Part shown: in pieces, positions 43,494 through 49,359 of the stretch | How the letters are laid out: the number at the start of each line of letters is the position of its first letter | Numbering within the stretch: the first letter of the stretch is position 1 | NCBI RefSeq assembly: GCF_023715745.1 | Contig: NZ_JAMBOV010000001.1 | Coordinates: 682,001-746,000 of the forward strand | Length of the DNA: 64,000 bases | Source of the DNA: Microbacterium oleivorans | GTDB lineage: Bacteria; Actinomycetota; Actinomycetes; Actinomycetales; Microbacteriaceae | Direction: 5' to 3' | Notes under the pieces: generated by a model | Told to the model about the DNA's origin: nothing | The model's input: the letters and a program-made list of their open reading frames with translations, nothing else | The model's database searches: none | Program-made: the position numbers and the translations under genes

Positions 43494-43685
43494 TCAGCGG
43501 TCGGTGCGTTTCAGCGAGCTGCTCGAGTCGGCGGAGTCGGGGTCGACCCCGGGCTCCACTCCTTCGATCGGCACCGCGTCGTCCTTCTGCACCGCATCGC
43601 GGACCGCCTCGATCGGGTCCTCGTCGGGCAGCGAACCGCCCGGCAGGGATCCGTCCGACTCGGCTCGGTGTCCGGCATCGTCCAT
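43494..43685 (-). CDS. Small acidic protein of unknown function
   Basis: A 63-residue, strongly acidic, probably disordered protein (DGSLPGGSLPDEDPIEAVRD, then VEPGVDPDSADSSSSLKR). No family recognised. The ATG at 43685 has a GAGGAG site at good spacing. A long leader with a strong hairpin (43756-43788) lies upstream. Confidence 0.6.
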   Translation of the reverse strand: MDDAGHRAESDGSLPGGSLPDEDPIEAVRDAVQKDDAVPIEGVEPGVDPDSADSSSSLKRTDR

Positions 43686-44072
43686 GACTGCTCCTCTCGT
43701 CGGGGTGTCGACGCTACGTGGCCCCGGGGGAGCGACGGAGGGGCTTGCACAGGTGGGGCCCCGGCGATAAGCCCGATCGCCGGGGCCCGTTGTAAGCGCG
43801 GGAGAAAAAATCGGTGACCCGAACACCTCTCGTCTCGACCGTCCGCCTACGTACCTTGCACCGACAACGCTAGGCGAGCGGATGCGAGGTCTCGGGGGCA
43901 TTGACGCCGTGCCCGGCCATCTGCTAGCTGGGCCCTTCGGTAACCCGCGTCCCAGGCGGTGTCAAGCCCCTCGGTCCGGGGTGCGAACAGAGAGATGGTG
44001 TCTCTCGCGGGGAGGTCCGCTCGCTGCAGGTCGACGAAGATCTGCGAACACGCTACATCCGGAGGTGCGACC
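43686..44072. other. 387-bp intergenic region with a strong hairpin and divergent promoter-like motifs
   Basis: There is no credible protein gene here. A 13-bp perfect stem, GGGCCCCGGCGAT/ATCGCCGGGGCCC at 43756-43788 with a 7-nt loop, is followed on the plus strand by an A-rich run (43803-43809). On the plus strand TTGACG (43901-43906) and TAGCTG (43925-43930) are 18 bp apart. On the minus strand TTGACA (43965-43970) and TACCGA lie 17 bp apart. The plus promoter would serve the gene at 44073 with a ~135-nt leader, the minus one the small acidic gene with a ~260-nt leader containing the hairpin. A small RNA ending at the hairpin is another possibility. Confidence 0.5.
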
Positions 44073-44363
44073 GTGAGTGACGATCCCATCGGAAGATTGA
44101 CTCTCGAGCCGCTGTCCCCCTCGGCGTGGCGGCTCTGCGACTCGTCGGCTGCGGCATCCGATGCCGCGCATCTGCTGGCTTACGTCGAGGCCGCCGACGA
44201 CGGCGGGTACGACGTCACGTGGGTCTACTGCGCGCGCGGTACCGCGTGGTATCCGACGGTCGATGAGCTCCTGCGCGGTGCGCTTCGACACCTCGCGGCG
44301 GCTGCGCCCCGCCGAGGAAAGCCGAAGCCGATTGCGCACCGCCCGCCCCTCGCTGCCCTGTAG
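44073..44363 (+). CDS. Uncharacterised 96-residue protein
   Basis: Starts at GTG 44073 behind GGAGGTG. The sequence (IGRLTLEPLSPSAWRLCDSS, LAYVEAADDGGYDVTWVYCA, WYPTVDELLRGALRHLA) looks like a small alpha/beta domain with a basic, Pro-rich tail. No family recognised. It is the first of three small plus-strand genes before dps. Confidence 0.7.
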   Translation: MSDDPIGRLTLEPLSPSAWRLCDSSAAASDAAHLLAYVEAADDGGYDVTWVYCARGTAWYPTVDELLRGALRHLAAAAPRRGKPKPIAHRPPLAAL

Positions 44364-44460
44364 CGGTAATCCGCCCCCGGACCGCTGTCAAGATCGTGAC
44401 TCGGCCGGAAATCAGTCGCATCCTGGATGCTTGATGTCCGTCCACGATCGAGGAGCACCG

Positions 44461-44775
44461 ATGAACCGCATCGACATCTCGTACGGCGGACAGTGGTACA
44501 GCATCGGGAATCGCTCGGTGGAGGAGGTGCACCAGGAGATCCAGGAGGGCATGGCTGCCGGGCAGCACTGGCTCGCCGTCAACGACGGCGAGGGCAGCCC
44601 GCGCCCCGCCTATCTGTTCCTCACGCCCGGGGTGCCGATCGCGGTCATCCCCGTTCCGGAACCGCAGGACCCTCCGGCCGACAGCCAGGCTCCCGCCTTC
44701 GACGATCCCGATACCGACGGGATGCCGCCCGCCTGGCGCGGTCCCCGCATCCACCCCGACCGACAGCGACGCTGA
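44461..44775 (+). CDS. Uncharacterised 104-residue protein
   Basis: Starts at ATG 44461 behind GAGGAG. The N-terminal ~65 residues form a compact-looking domain (IDISYGGQWYSIGNRSVEEV, then GQHWLAVNDGEGSPRPAYLF and LTPGVPIAVIPVPE); the rest is Pro/Asp-rich and probably disordered. Possibly a small ligand- or partner-binding protein; no function can be assigned. Confidence 0.7.
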   Translation: MNRIDISYGGQWYSIGNRSVEEVHQEIQEGMAAGQHWLAVNDGEGSPRPAYLFLTPGVPIAVIPVPEPQDPPADSQAPAFDDPDTDGMPPAWRGPRIHPDRQRR

Positions 44776-44843
44776 GGTTTAACCCTGCTTCCGGTGACGG
44801 TCAAGGGGTGGCGCCCTCAGGGGTATGGCCGCAGACTCGGGTC

Positions 44844-45074
44844 ATGAGCGACGCGAATCATGCCCGCGACGGCGTGCAGTCCGGCCCTTCGATGTCTCAG
44901 AACCCCGCCGACGACGGGCAGAGACTCGAGGGGATCCTCGTGCAGTGCCAGGCGGATCTGGCGGGTCAGGACGGCCTCGACCCTCGCCTTCTCCTGGAGC
45001 GTCGGCTGAAGGATGCCGGCATCACGCTCTCCGACGAGCAGATGACCGCCGCGCTCGCGCGCCTCGGCGTCTGA
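44844..45074 (+). CDS. Uncharacterised 76-residue helical protein
   Basis: A small, mostly helical protein: a polar N-terminus, then RLEGILVQCQADLAGQDGLD and DPRLLLERRLKDAGITLSDE, ending EQMTAALARLGV. There is no strong ribosome-binding site before the ATG at 44844. No family recognised. It precedes dps by about 105 bp, and dps has its own -10. Confidence 0.6.
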   Translation: MSDANHARDGVQSGPSMSQNPADDGQRLEGILVQCQADLAGQDGLDPRLLLERRLKDAGITLSDEQMTAALARLGV

Positions 45075-45139
45075 GGCATCCGGGCTATCACCGGCGCCGT
45101 CGATGGCGCAACCCGATGTCACCCTGCCAGGTGCCGACG

Positions 45140-45145
45140 TAGCGT
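45140..45145 (+). promoter_or_regulatory. -10 element of dps
   Basis: TAGCGT, giving an expected start near 45152 and a ~28-nt leader with the AGAAGGA ribosome-binding site. No good -35 is seen, which suggests activator or alternative control. Confidence 0.45.
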
Positions 45146-45179
45146 GGTGCCGACCCCGTTCGAAAAAGAAGGATGTGTC

Positions 45180-45737
45180 ATGACGACGACAGAGACGAAG
45201 TCCGCGACCTCGGCGACCCGCAACAAGCGTCGCCCCGCGAAGTCGGGTGCTCAGCTGACGGAGGAGCAGAACGCGGAGCGCGGTTTCACCGCGTCGCAGA
45301 AGCTCAGCGACAACCTGCAGGCGGTCCTGGTCGACCTCCTCGAGCTCTCCATCCAGGGCAAGCAGGCCCACTGGAACGTGGTCGGCAAGAACTTCCGTGA
45401 CACCCACCTGCAGCTCGATGAGATCATCGATGCCGCCCGCGAGTTCAGCGACACCGTGGCCGAGCGCATGCGCGCGCTCCACGCCGTCCCGGACGGCCGG
45501 AGCGACACGGTGGCCGAGACCACGACGCTCCCCGAGTTCCCCCACGGCGAGGTCCTGACCTCCGATGTCATCGATCTCGTCACCGAGCGCCTCGAGGCGA
45601 CCATCTCGACGTGCCGCGAGGTGCACGACGAGGTCGACGACGAGGACCCGACGAGTGCCGACATCCTGCACGGCATCCTCGAGAGCCTCGAGCAGTTCGC
45701 CTGGATGATCAGCGCGGAGAACCGCACTCCCCGCTGA
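45180..45737 (+). CDS. dps: Dps-family ferritin-like DNA-protection protein
   Basis: A 185-residue Dps protein that oxidises and stores iron and, in many bacteria, coats DNA in stress. The ferroxidase motif is seen in LLELSIQGKQAHWNVVGKNF and THLQLDEIIDAAREFSDTVAERM. A Lys/Arg-rich N-terminal tail (ATRNKRRPAKSGAQ) of about 30 residues suits DNA binding. I start it at ATG 45180, which follows AGAAGGA; a GTG at 45144 overlaps the promoter. Confidence 0.95.
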   Translation: MTTTETKSATSATRNKRRPAKSGAQLTEEQNAERGFTASQKLSDNLQAVLVDLLELSIQGKQAHWNVVGKNFRDTHLQLDEIIDAAREFSDTVAERMRALHAVPDGRSDTVAETTTLPEFPHGEVLTSDVIDLVTERLEATISTCREVHDEVDDEDPTSADILHGILESLEQFAWMISAENRTPR

Positions 45738-45770
45738 TCCCGACGAGCACGACGTCCGCCGAGGGCCGCA

Positions 45771-46100
45771 TCACTCCGTGATGCGGCCCTCGTGCTCGTC
45801 GTCGAACATCTCGGGCAGGAGCTGGATGCCGCCCGAAGAGTTGGCCGACGCTGCCAGCTCCTCGATCCACTCCCGGTTGAGCGTCGGCGGCTCGGGCTCG
45901 TCGAAGACGAAACGCAGGGGGATCGCGGGGTGTAGCCAGATCGTGGTCCGGCCGCGGGGGTCGCCGTCGGGGTGCCGCCACGAGAGGGTGAACGCCTCGG
46001 AGCGGCGGAGCTTGGTCGCGATCACGATCTTCAGGTGAGCGAGAGCACGATCTGCGATCCGGATCGGGGTCGCCGAGCTGCCGTAGTAGATCACACCCAT
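45771..46100 (-). CDS. Small DUF7882-type protein, copy 3 of 5
   Basis: A 109-residue family member: ADRALAHLKIVIATKLRRSE, FTLSWRHPD, GRTTIWLHPAIPLRFVF and WIEELAASANSSGGIQLLPE. It is closest to copy 5 (shared YYG near the start, ATTKLRRSE/ATKLRRSE and PAIPLRFV). TATGGT lies exactly 6 nt before the ATG at 46100, implying leaderless translation. It is divergent from copy 4, with overlapping -10 regions in 60 bp. Confidence 0.8.
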   Translation of the reverse strand: MGVIYYGSSATPIRIADRALAHLKIVIATKLRRSEAFTLSWRHPDGDPRGRTTIWLHPAIPLRFVFDEPEPPTLNREWIEELAASANSSGGIQLLPEMFDDEHEGRITE

Positions 46101-46106
46101 GGGGCC

Positions 46107-46114
46107 ACCATAAT
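46107..46114. promoter_or_regulatory. Overlapping divergent -10 elements between copies 3 and 4
   Basis: TATGGT (minus strand, 46112-46107) serves copy 3 at 6-nt spacing; CATAAT (plus strand, 46109-46114) could serve copy 4. The two overlap by 4 bp, so the genes may compete for polymerase. Confidence 0.5.
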
Positions 46115-46160
46115 GGGAGGTAGCCGTCGCGACTCCGCGACGACACGACGAGGGGGCGCA

Positions 46161-46484
46161 GTGGGCAAGTTCATCTACGAGGATTCCATCAAGGTGGACT
46201 TCGAGGACCGTACCCTGGCTCATCTGCAGCAGGTCATCGGCAACAAGCTGCGTCGCGGCGAGTCGTTCCACTTCACGTGGCGCGATGACAAGAGCATCGG
46301 CGAGGGACGCACCTCGGTCTGGCTGCACCCGCACGCGTCGCTCGTGTTCAAGTACTACGGCAGTCGCCAGTCGCGCATCAACCGCGCCTGGTCCGAGGCG
46401 CTCATGTATGCGGCGAACTCGCCGGCGGGCCTCCACCTCGTCCCCGAGCCCGCTGATTCCGGTGAGGCCGAGAGCGCTGGCTGA
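46161..46484 (+). CDS. Small DUF7882-type protein, copy 4 of 5
   Basis: A 107-residue family member starting at GTG 46161 behind a GAGGGGG site: FEDRTLAHLQQVIGNKLRRG, SFHFTWRDDKS, RTSVWLHPHASLVFKYYGSR and ALMYAANSPAGLHLVPEP. Closest to copy 2. The start of the PncC-like gene overlaps its 3' end by 23 bp. Confidence 0.8.
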   Translation: MGKFIYEDSIKVDFEDRTLAHLQQVIGNKLRRGESFHFTWRDDKSIGEGRTSVWLHPHASLVFKYYGSRQSRINRAWSEALMYAANSPAGLHLVPEPADSGEAESAG

Positions 46485-46950
46485 CCTCGTCGAGCGCATC
46501 GCCGACGCGGCCGACCGCGTCGGCGCAGTCTGCGCGGTCGCCGAGTCCCTGACGAGCGGACGGCTCGCAGCGCAGGTGGGGCGGGGTCCATCGGCGCAGG
46601 ACTGGTTCGCCGGCGGCGTCGTCGCCTATCAGGTGCGCGTCAAAGAGGACGTCCTGGGCCTCGCGCCCGGGACCGACCCATGCTCACCCGAGTGCGCGGA
46701 GCAGCTCGCACGCGGGGTACGGGCCCTCCTGCGTGCAGACGTCGCGGTCTCGACGACGGGAGTCGGCGGGCCGGACCCCCAAGACGGGCATGCGCCGGGA
46801 ACCGTCTATCTCGGCTGGGCGACGGCGGATGCCGCCGGTCACCAGCTCCTGCGGTTCGACGGTGAGCCTGTCGAGGTCATCGATCAGGCCGTCGAGGCGG
46901 CACTGAACCTCCTGCTGAGCACCCTCGACGACACGCGCCCGGGCGGCTGA
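46462..46950 (+). CDS. PncC/CinA C-terminal-type amidohydrolase
   Basis: A 162-residue CinA C-terminal domain protein: VCAVAESLTSGRLAAQVGRG, WFAGGVVAYQVRVKEDVLGL and VSTTGVGGPDPQDGHAPGTVYLGWA are the family blocks. In characterised members this domain deamidates nicotinamide mononucleotide in NAD recycling. The usual AESCTGG is AESLTSG here, so the motif is not canonical and activity is less certain. The GTG at 46462 overlaps copy 4; no better start is visible. Confidence 0.8.
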   Translation: MRPRALADLVERIADAADRVGAVCAVAESLTSGRLAAQVGRGPSAQDWFAGGVVAYQVRVKEDVLGLAPGTDPCSPECAEQLARGVRALLRADVAVSTTGVGGPDPQDGHAPGTVYLGWATADAAGHQLLRFDGEPVEVIDQAVEAALNLLLSTLDDTRPGG

Positions 46951-46980
46951 CGACACGGCCCTCCGCCTCGCACACGAAGA

Positions 46981-47021
46981 TGCCGCCCCGCGCCGTGGGG
47001 GGATCGGCGAGCGGGGCGGCA
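46981..47021. terminator. Bidirectional terminator hairpin
   Basis: TGCCGCCCCGC (46981-46991) pairs with GCGGGGCGGCA (47011-47021): an 11-bp perfect stem with a 19-nt loop between convergent genes. Confidence 0.7.
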
Positions 47022-47040
47022 CTGTGGGGGTGGGCTGGGG

Positions 47041-47139
47041 TCACACCAGAAGAGGCGGGCTCCCGAAGCGTTCGGTGAAGTCGGCGGCGAGGGCGTCCTC
47101 GTAGGCGTCCGCGTCGTCGGTCAAGTCGGAGTGATTCAT
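47041..47139 (-). CDS. 32-residue acidic peptide coupled to DUF7882-type copy 5
   Basis: The ATG (47139) overlaps the TGA of copy 5 as ATGA, the standard coupling seen across this window. The peptide is acidic (NHSDLTDDADAYEDALAADF, then TERFGSPPLLV). It is followed by a terminator, so the transcript is closed. No family recognised. Confidence 0.5.
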   Translation of the reverse strand: MNHSDLTDDADAYEDALAADFTERFGSPPLLV

Positions 47140-47489
47140 GCAGCGGCCACCGGGCGACGTGTCTCGGGTCGCGCAGACGAGATCTCCGGGATGTCGAGGT
47201 CGGCATCGAGGACGAGTCCGCCGTTCGACGTGGCCTGGTCCGCCATCTCCCGAAGTGTGCCGGGGTTGAGGGCGATCGCCGCCGCCTGGTCGTAGACGAA
47301 GCGGAGCGGGATGGCCGGCTGGAACCAGAGGGTCGTGCGACCCTCACCCTCCTCGCCGGTTCCCTTCCAGGAGACGACGAAACTCTCGCTACGACGCAGC
47401 TTGGTGGTCGCAACCGCAGCGAGGTGGGCGAGGATGCGGTCCGGCATGACGATGGGGGAGTCGAGGTTCCCGTAGTAGAGGCTTCCCAT
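47136..47489 (-). CDS. Small DUF7882-type protein, copy 5 of 5
   Basis: A 117-residue family member: MPDRILAHLAAVATTKLRRS, SFVVSWKGT, GRTTLWFQPAIPLRFVYDQA and LREMADQATSNGGLVLDADL. It resembles copy 3 most and has a longer, Arg/Ala-rich tail. The ATG at 47489 has a GGAG site. Upstream lies a 51-residue frame, downstream a coupled 32-residue one, suggesting a small operon. Confidence 0.8.
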   Translation of the reverse strand: MGSLYYGNLDSPIVMPDRILAHLAAVATTKLRRSESFVVSWKGTGEEGEGRTTLWFQPAIPLRFVYDQAAAIALNPGTLREMADQATSNGGLVLDADLDIPEISSARPETRRPVAAA

Positions 47490-47521
47490 GACGTTCTCCT
47501 GTTGTGGGTCGTGGTGAGGGG

Positions 47522-47677
47522 TCAGTGGTGGGCCGGCCGGGCCGTGGTCCGGTGGGGCCGCTGTCGTGCGAGCGAATCGAGGATGAGCGCCCTCCACCCC
47601 GTGCGCTGCTCGGGGATGAGAGCGACCCCGAGCGCGGTGAAGGGCGCCGGGATGGGGTGTGAGGGTGTGGGAGTCAT
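47522..47677 (-). CDS. 51-residue peptide, possible first gene of a small operon
   Basis: An ATG-initiated frame with AGGAACGG upstream, encoding a Pro-rich start (TPTPSHPIPAPFTALGVALI), then PEQRTGWRALILDSLARQ and a basic His/Arg tail. It ends 33 bp before copy 5 on the same strand. No family recognised; coding status rests on the ribosome-binding site and position. Confidence 0.45.
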   Translation of the reverse strand: MTPTPSHPIPAPFTALGVALIPEQRTGWRALILDSLARQRPHRTTARPAHH

Positions 47678-47693
47678 CGTTCCGTTCCTGAAT

Positions 47694-47718
47694 TACTAGC
47701 TAAACAATACATCTAGTA
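47694..47718. promoter_or_regulatory. AT-rich inverted repeat, possible MarR operator
   Basis: TACTAG and CTAGTA (47694-47699, 47713-47718) flank 13 bp of AT-rich sequence, a striking local drop in GC. It lies 17 bp upstream of the 51-residue gene and about 80 bp before the plus-strand gene at 47800. A MarR regulator gene follows at 48046. Confidence 0.45.
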
Positions 47719-47799
47719 GATTTCACATCTCTTGTCTATCATTGAATCCGAGAAGGACAGAAACTGTCACAGATTCGGACATGTAAGGTGGTGAAGTCG

Positions 47800-48012
47800 A
47801 TGGAGGTGCTCGACTCGTACGACTCTGTGGACGTCCGCGACACGGTCGCGACGTGGCATGAGGTCGAGGCGGGCTTCTGGGTCGGCAACACCCACGGCGC
47901 GTTCCTCGGGACCGTCGAGAGAAGCTCAACCGGTTGGATCGCACGCGATCACATCGGAGGGTTCGTAGGGAAGTATCCGGATGCGGCTGAGGCTCGGGCG
48001 GCAATCGGATGA
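47800..48012 (+). CDS. Uncharacterised 70-residue protein
   Basis: A small, probably beta-rich protein: VRDTVATWHEVEAGFWVGNT, HGAFLGTVERSSTGWIARDH and GGFVGKYPDAAEARAAIG, the last part reading as a strand followed by a helix. I chose ATG 47800, with AAGGTGG 8 nt upstream; GTG codons at 47788 and 47791 are alternatives. No family recognised. It precedes the MarR gene by 33 bp and may be co-transcribed. Confidence 0.65.
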   Translation: MEVLDSYDSVDVRDTVATWHEVEAGFWVGNTHGAFLGTVERSSTGWIARDHIGGFVGKYPDAAEARAAIG

Positions 48013-48045
48013 TGTCGGTCAGTCGTCACGAGCCGAGGAGTTGAC

Positions 48046-48552
48046 ATGCCTCAGTCGATCGTGCGTCACGAGCACACCCACCTTTACGCCGCTCAGCCCC
48101 GGACAGAGGCGGGGCGGCAGCTCAGCAGTGCCATCCTCGAGCTCCGCCACGCCGAGCAGGTCCAAGCGGACCGGTCGCAGCGCATCTCCGGATTGGGCGG
48201 CATCGATCTTGCCGCGCTCCGCTACCTCGTCCAGGCGCAGCGCGAGGAGCGCGAGGTCAGCCCGAAGGACCTCATCGTCATGCTCGGGACCTCGAGCGCC
48301 ACGGTCACGAACGTGATCGAACGACTCGTCGGCAAGGGCTACGTCATCCGCGAGCAGCACCCCTCCGACCGGCGTGCGCACTACCTCGTTCCCACCGAGT
48401 CCGCAGCGAACCTGGTCGACGAGGTGTACGGCGCTCATCACGGTGCCGTCGTGTCGGTCATCGACAACCTCGATGAGAACGCCGCCAGCGTGACGGCGGA
48501 GACCATCCGCCGCATCGCCGCTGCGCTCGACGACCTCGCCCGCCGCGGCTGA
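48046..48552 (+). CDS. MarR-family regulator
   Basis: A 168-residue MarR protein. The winged helix-turn-helix is seen as IDLAALRYLVQAQREEREVS, PKDLIVMLGTSSATVTNVIERL and GYVIREQHPSDRRAHYLVPT, with the wing RREQHPSDRR-type motif. MarR proteins usually repress their own and nearby genes and respond to phenolics or oxidants. The AT-rich inverted repeat at 47694-47718 could be a target. The stop codon lies inside a 26-bp perfect palindrome. Confidence 0.9.
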   Translation: MPQSIVRHEHTHLYAAQPRTEAGRQLSSAILELRHAEQVQADRSQRISGLGGIDLAALRYLVQAQREEREVSPKDLIVMLGTSSATVTNVIERLVGKGYVIREQHPSDRRAHYLVPTESAANLVDEVYGAHHGAVVSVIDNLDENAASVTAETIRRIAAALDDLARRG

Positions 48553-48565
48553 TCAGCCGCGGCGG
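48540..48565. terminator. 26-bp perfect palindrome at the MarR stop codon
   Basis: CCGCCGCGGCTGA/TCAGCCGCGGCGG is perfectly self-complementary, overlapping the MarR stop (TGA 48550-48552). It lies just before the convergent flavin reductase gene, so a bidirectional terminator is likely. Confidence 0.65.
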
Positions 48566-48576
48566 TACCGCCGGCG

Positions 48577-49128
48577 TCAGATCACCGAATCCGGCCCCAG
48601 CCGGTGCCACGTGCGGTTGTGGTACACCAGCGGTGACGCCGATTCCCGCGCGATGTTCGCCTGGAGCGCGTGCGCGGCGATGACTGTCGATCCGCCGGCA
48701 TCCATCCGATCGATCACGGCGCATCGCACCCATGCGCGAACGCCGTGGTACACCGCCTCACCCGTCACGAGGCGGGACCAGGGGACCTCCGCGAAGCGGT
48801 CGATTCCACTCGTCGCTCCGATCTCGGCGAGGCGCAGGTCGTCCGCGTCCAGGAGATGGACGACGAGCGTCTCGGCCTTGGCGAGGACCGGGGCCGCCGA
48901 GGACTGCGCCGACACCGAGAAGATGAGGAGTGGCGGGTCGGCGCTGACGGACGACACAGAGGTCGCGGTGAGCGCGACGGGGCCGTCCCCGGCATCCGCG
49001 GTGATGACGGCGACACCGCCTGGATGCCCGCGGAAGACGGCCTTGAACTCCTCGGGCGAGAGCGACTCACCCAGTCCGGAGGCGGCGTGCTCGCGATCAC
49101 CCGGCGTGGCATGTGCGGGGGAGGTCAT
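48577..49128 (-). CDS. Flavin reductase-like domain protein
   Basis: A 183-residue FMN-binding split-barrel protein: LSPEEFKAVFRGHPGGVAVI, VALTATSVSSVSADPPLLIF and LVYHNRTWHRL are the flavin reductase family blocks. Such proteins reduce flavin with NAD(P)H and supply it to monooxygenases; the LLM-class enzyme at 0.6 kb is one possible client but is far away. ATG 49128 chosen; GGGGGAGG lies upstream. Confidence 0.9.
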   Translation of the reverse strand: MTSPAHATPGDREHAASGLGESLSPEEFKAVFRGHPGGVAVITADAGDGPVALTATSVSSVSADPPLLIFSVSAQSSAAPVLAKAETLVVHLLDADDLRLAEIGATSGIDRFAEVPWSRLVTGEAVYHGVRAWVRCAVIDRMDAGGSTVIAAHALQANIARESASPLVYHNRTWHRLGPDSVI

Positions 49129-49238
49129 ACATCGAACCTACGGTCGCGCGGCGGGCACGCGGGTCGTGTGTCCGAACCTTTCCTCCTGTTGCGTCAGATG
49201 ACGAGGAGACGACCCGGGCGCGGATGCCGGGTGTCCGG

Positions 49239-49244
49239 TACGCT
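49239..49244 (+). promoter_or_regulatory. -10 element, leaderless promoter of the cysteine leader peptide
   Basis: TACGCT lies exactly 6 nt before the GTG at 49251, so transcription should begin on the leader-peptide start codon. Confidence 0.65.
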
Positions 49245-49250
49245 GATGGG

Positions 49251-49280
49251 GTGCTGACCCTTTGCTGTTGTCGTCGCTGA
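49251..49280 (+). CDS. Polycysteine leader peptide, candidate cysteine-responsive attenuator
   Basis: A nine-codon frame, GTG CTG ACC CTT TGC TGT TGT CGT CGC TGA, encoding M-L-T-L-C-C-C-R-R. Three consecutive cysteine codons precede a cystathionine/cysteine operon. Leaderless polycysteine peptides that stall when cysteine is scarce are known from mycobacteria. A short hairpin, CGCCGG/CCGGCG (49282-49287, 49292-49297), begins one base after the stop and could be disrupted by a stalled ribosome. The peptide stop is 79 bp before the cbs start. Function is inferred from layout. Confidence 0.75.
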   Translation: MLTLCCCRR

Positions 49281-49359
49281 CCGCCGGTTACCCGGCGACT
49301 CCCGCGACCCCATCAGCTTCCGCGCCTCTGCGAGCGCGGCATCCCGTCAGGAAGAACCC

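Noticed and set aside
44776..44843. GTTTAA and GGGTAT as a stress-sigma (SigB/SigF-like) promoter before the 76-residue gene
   Set aside because: The two elements are about 37 bp apart, far beyond the 14-17 bp used by that promoter class.
49243..49316. CTGATGGGG (49243-49251) and CCCCATCAG (49308-49316) as a leader helix of the cysteine operon
   Set aside because: The 5' half lies almost entirely upstream of the predicted start site at 49251, so it should not be transcribed; kept in mind if the start maps further upstream.
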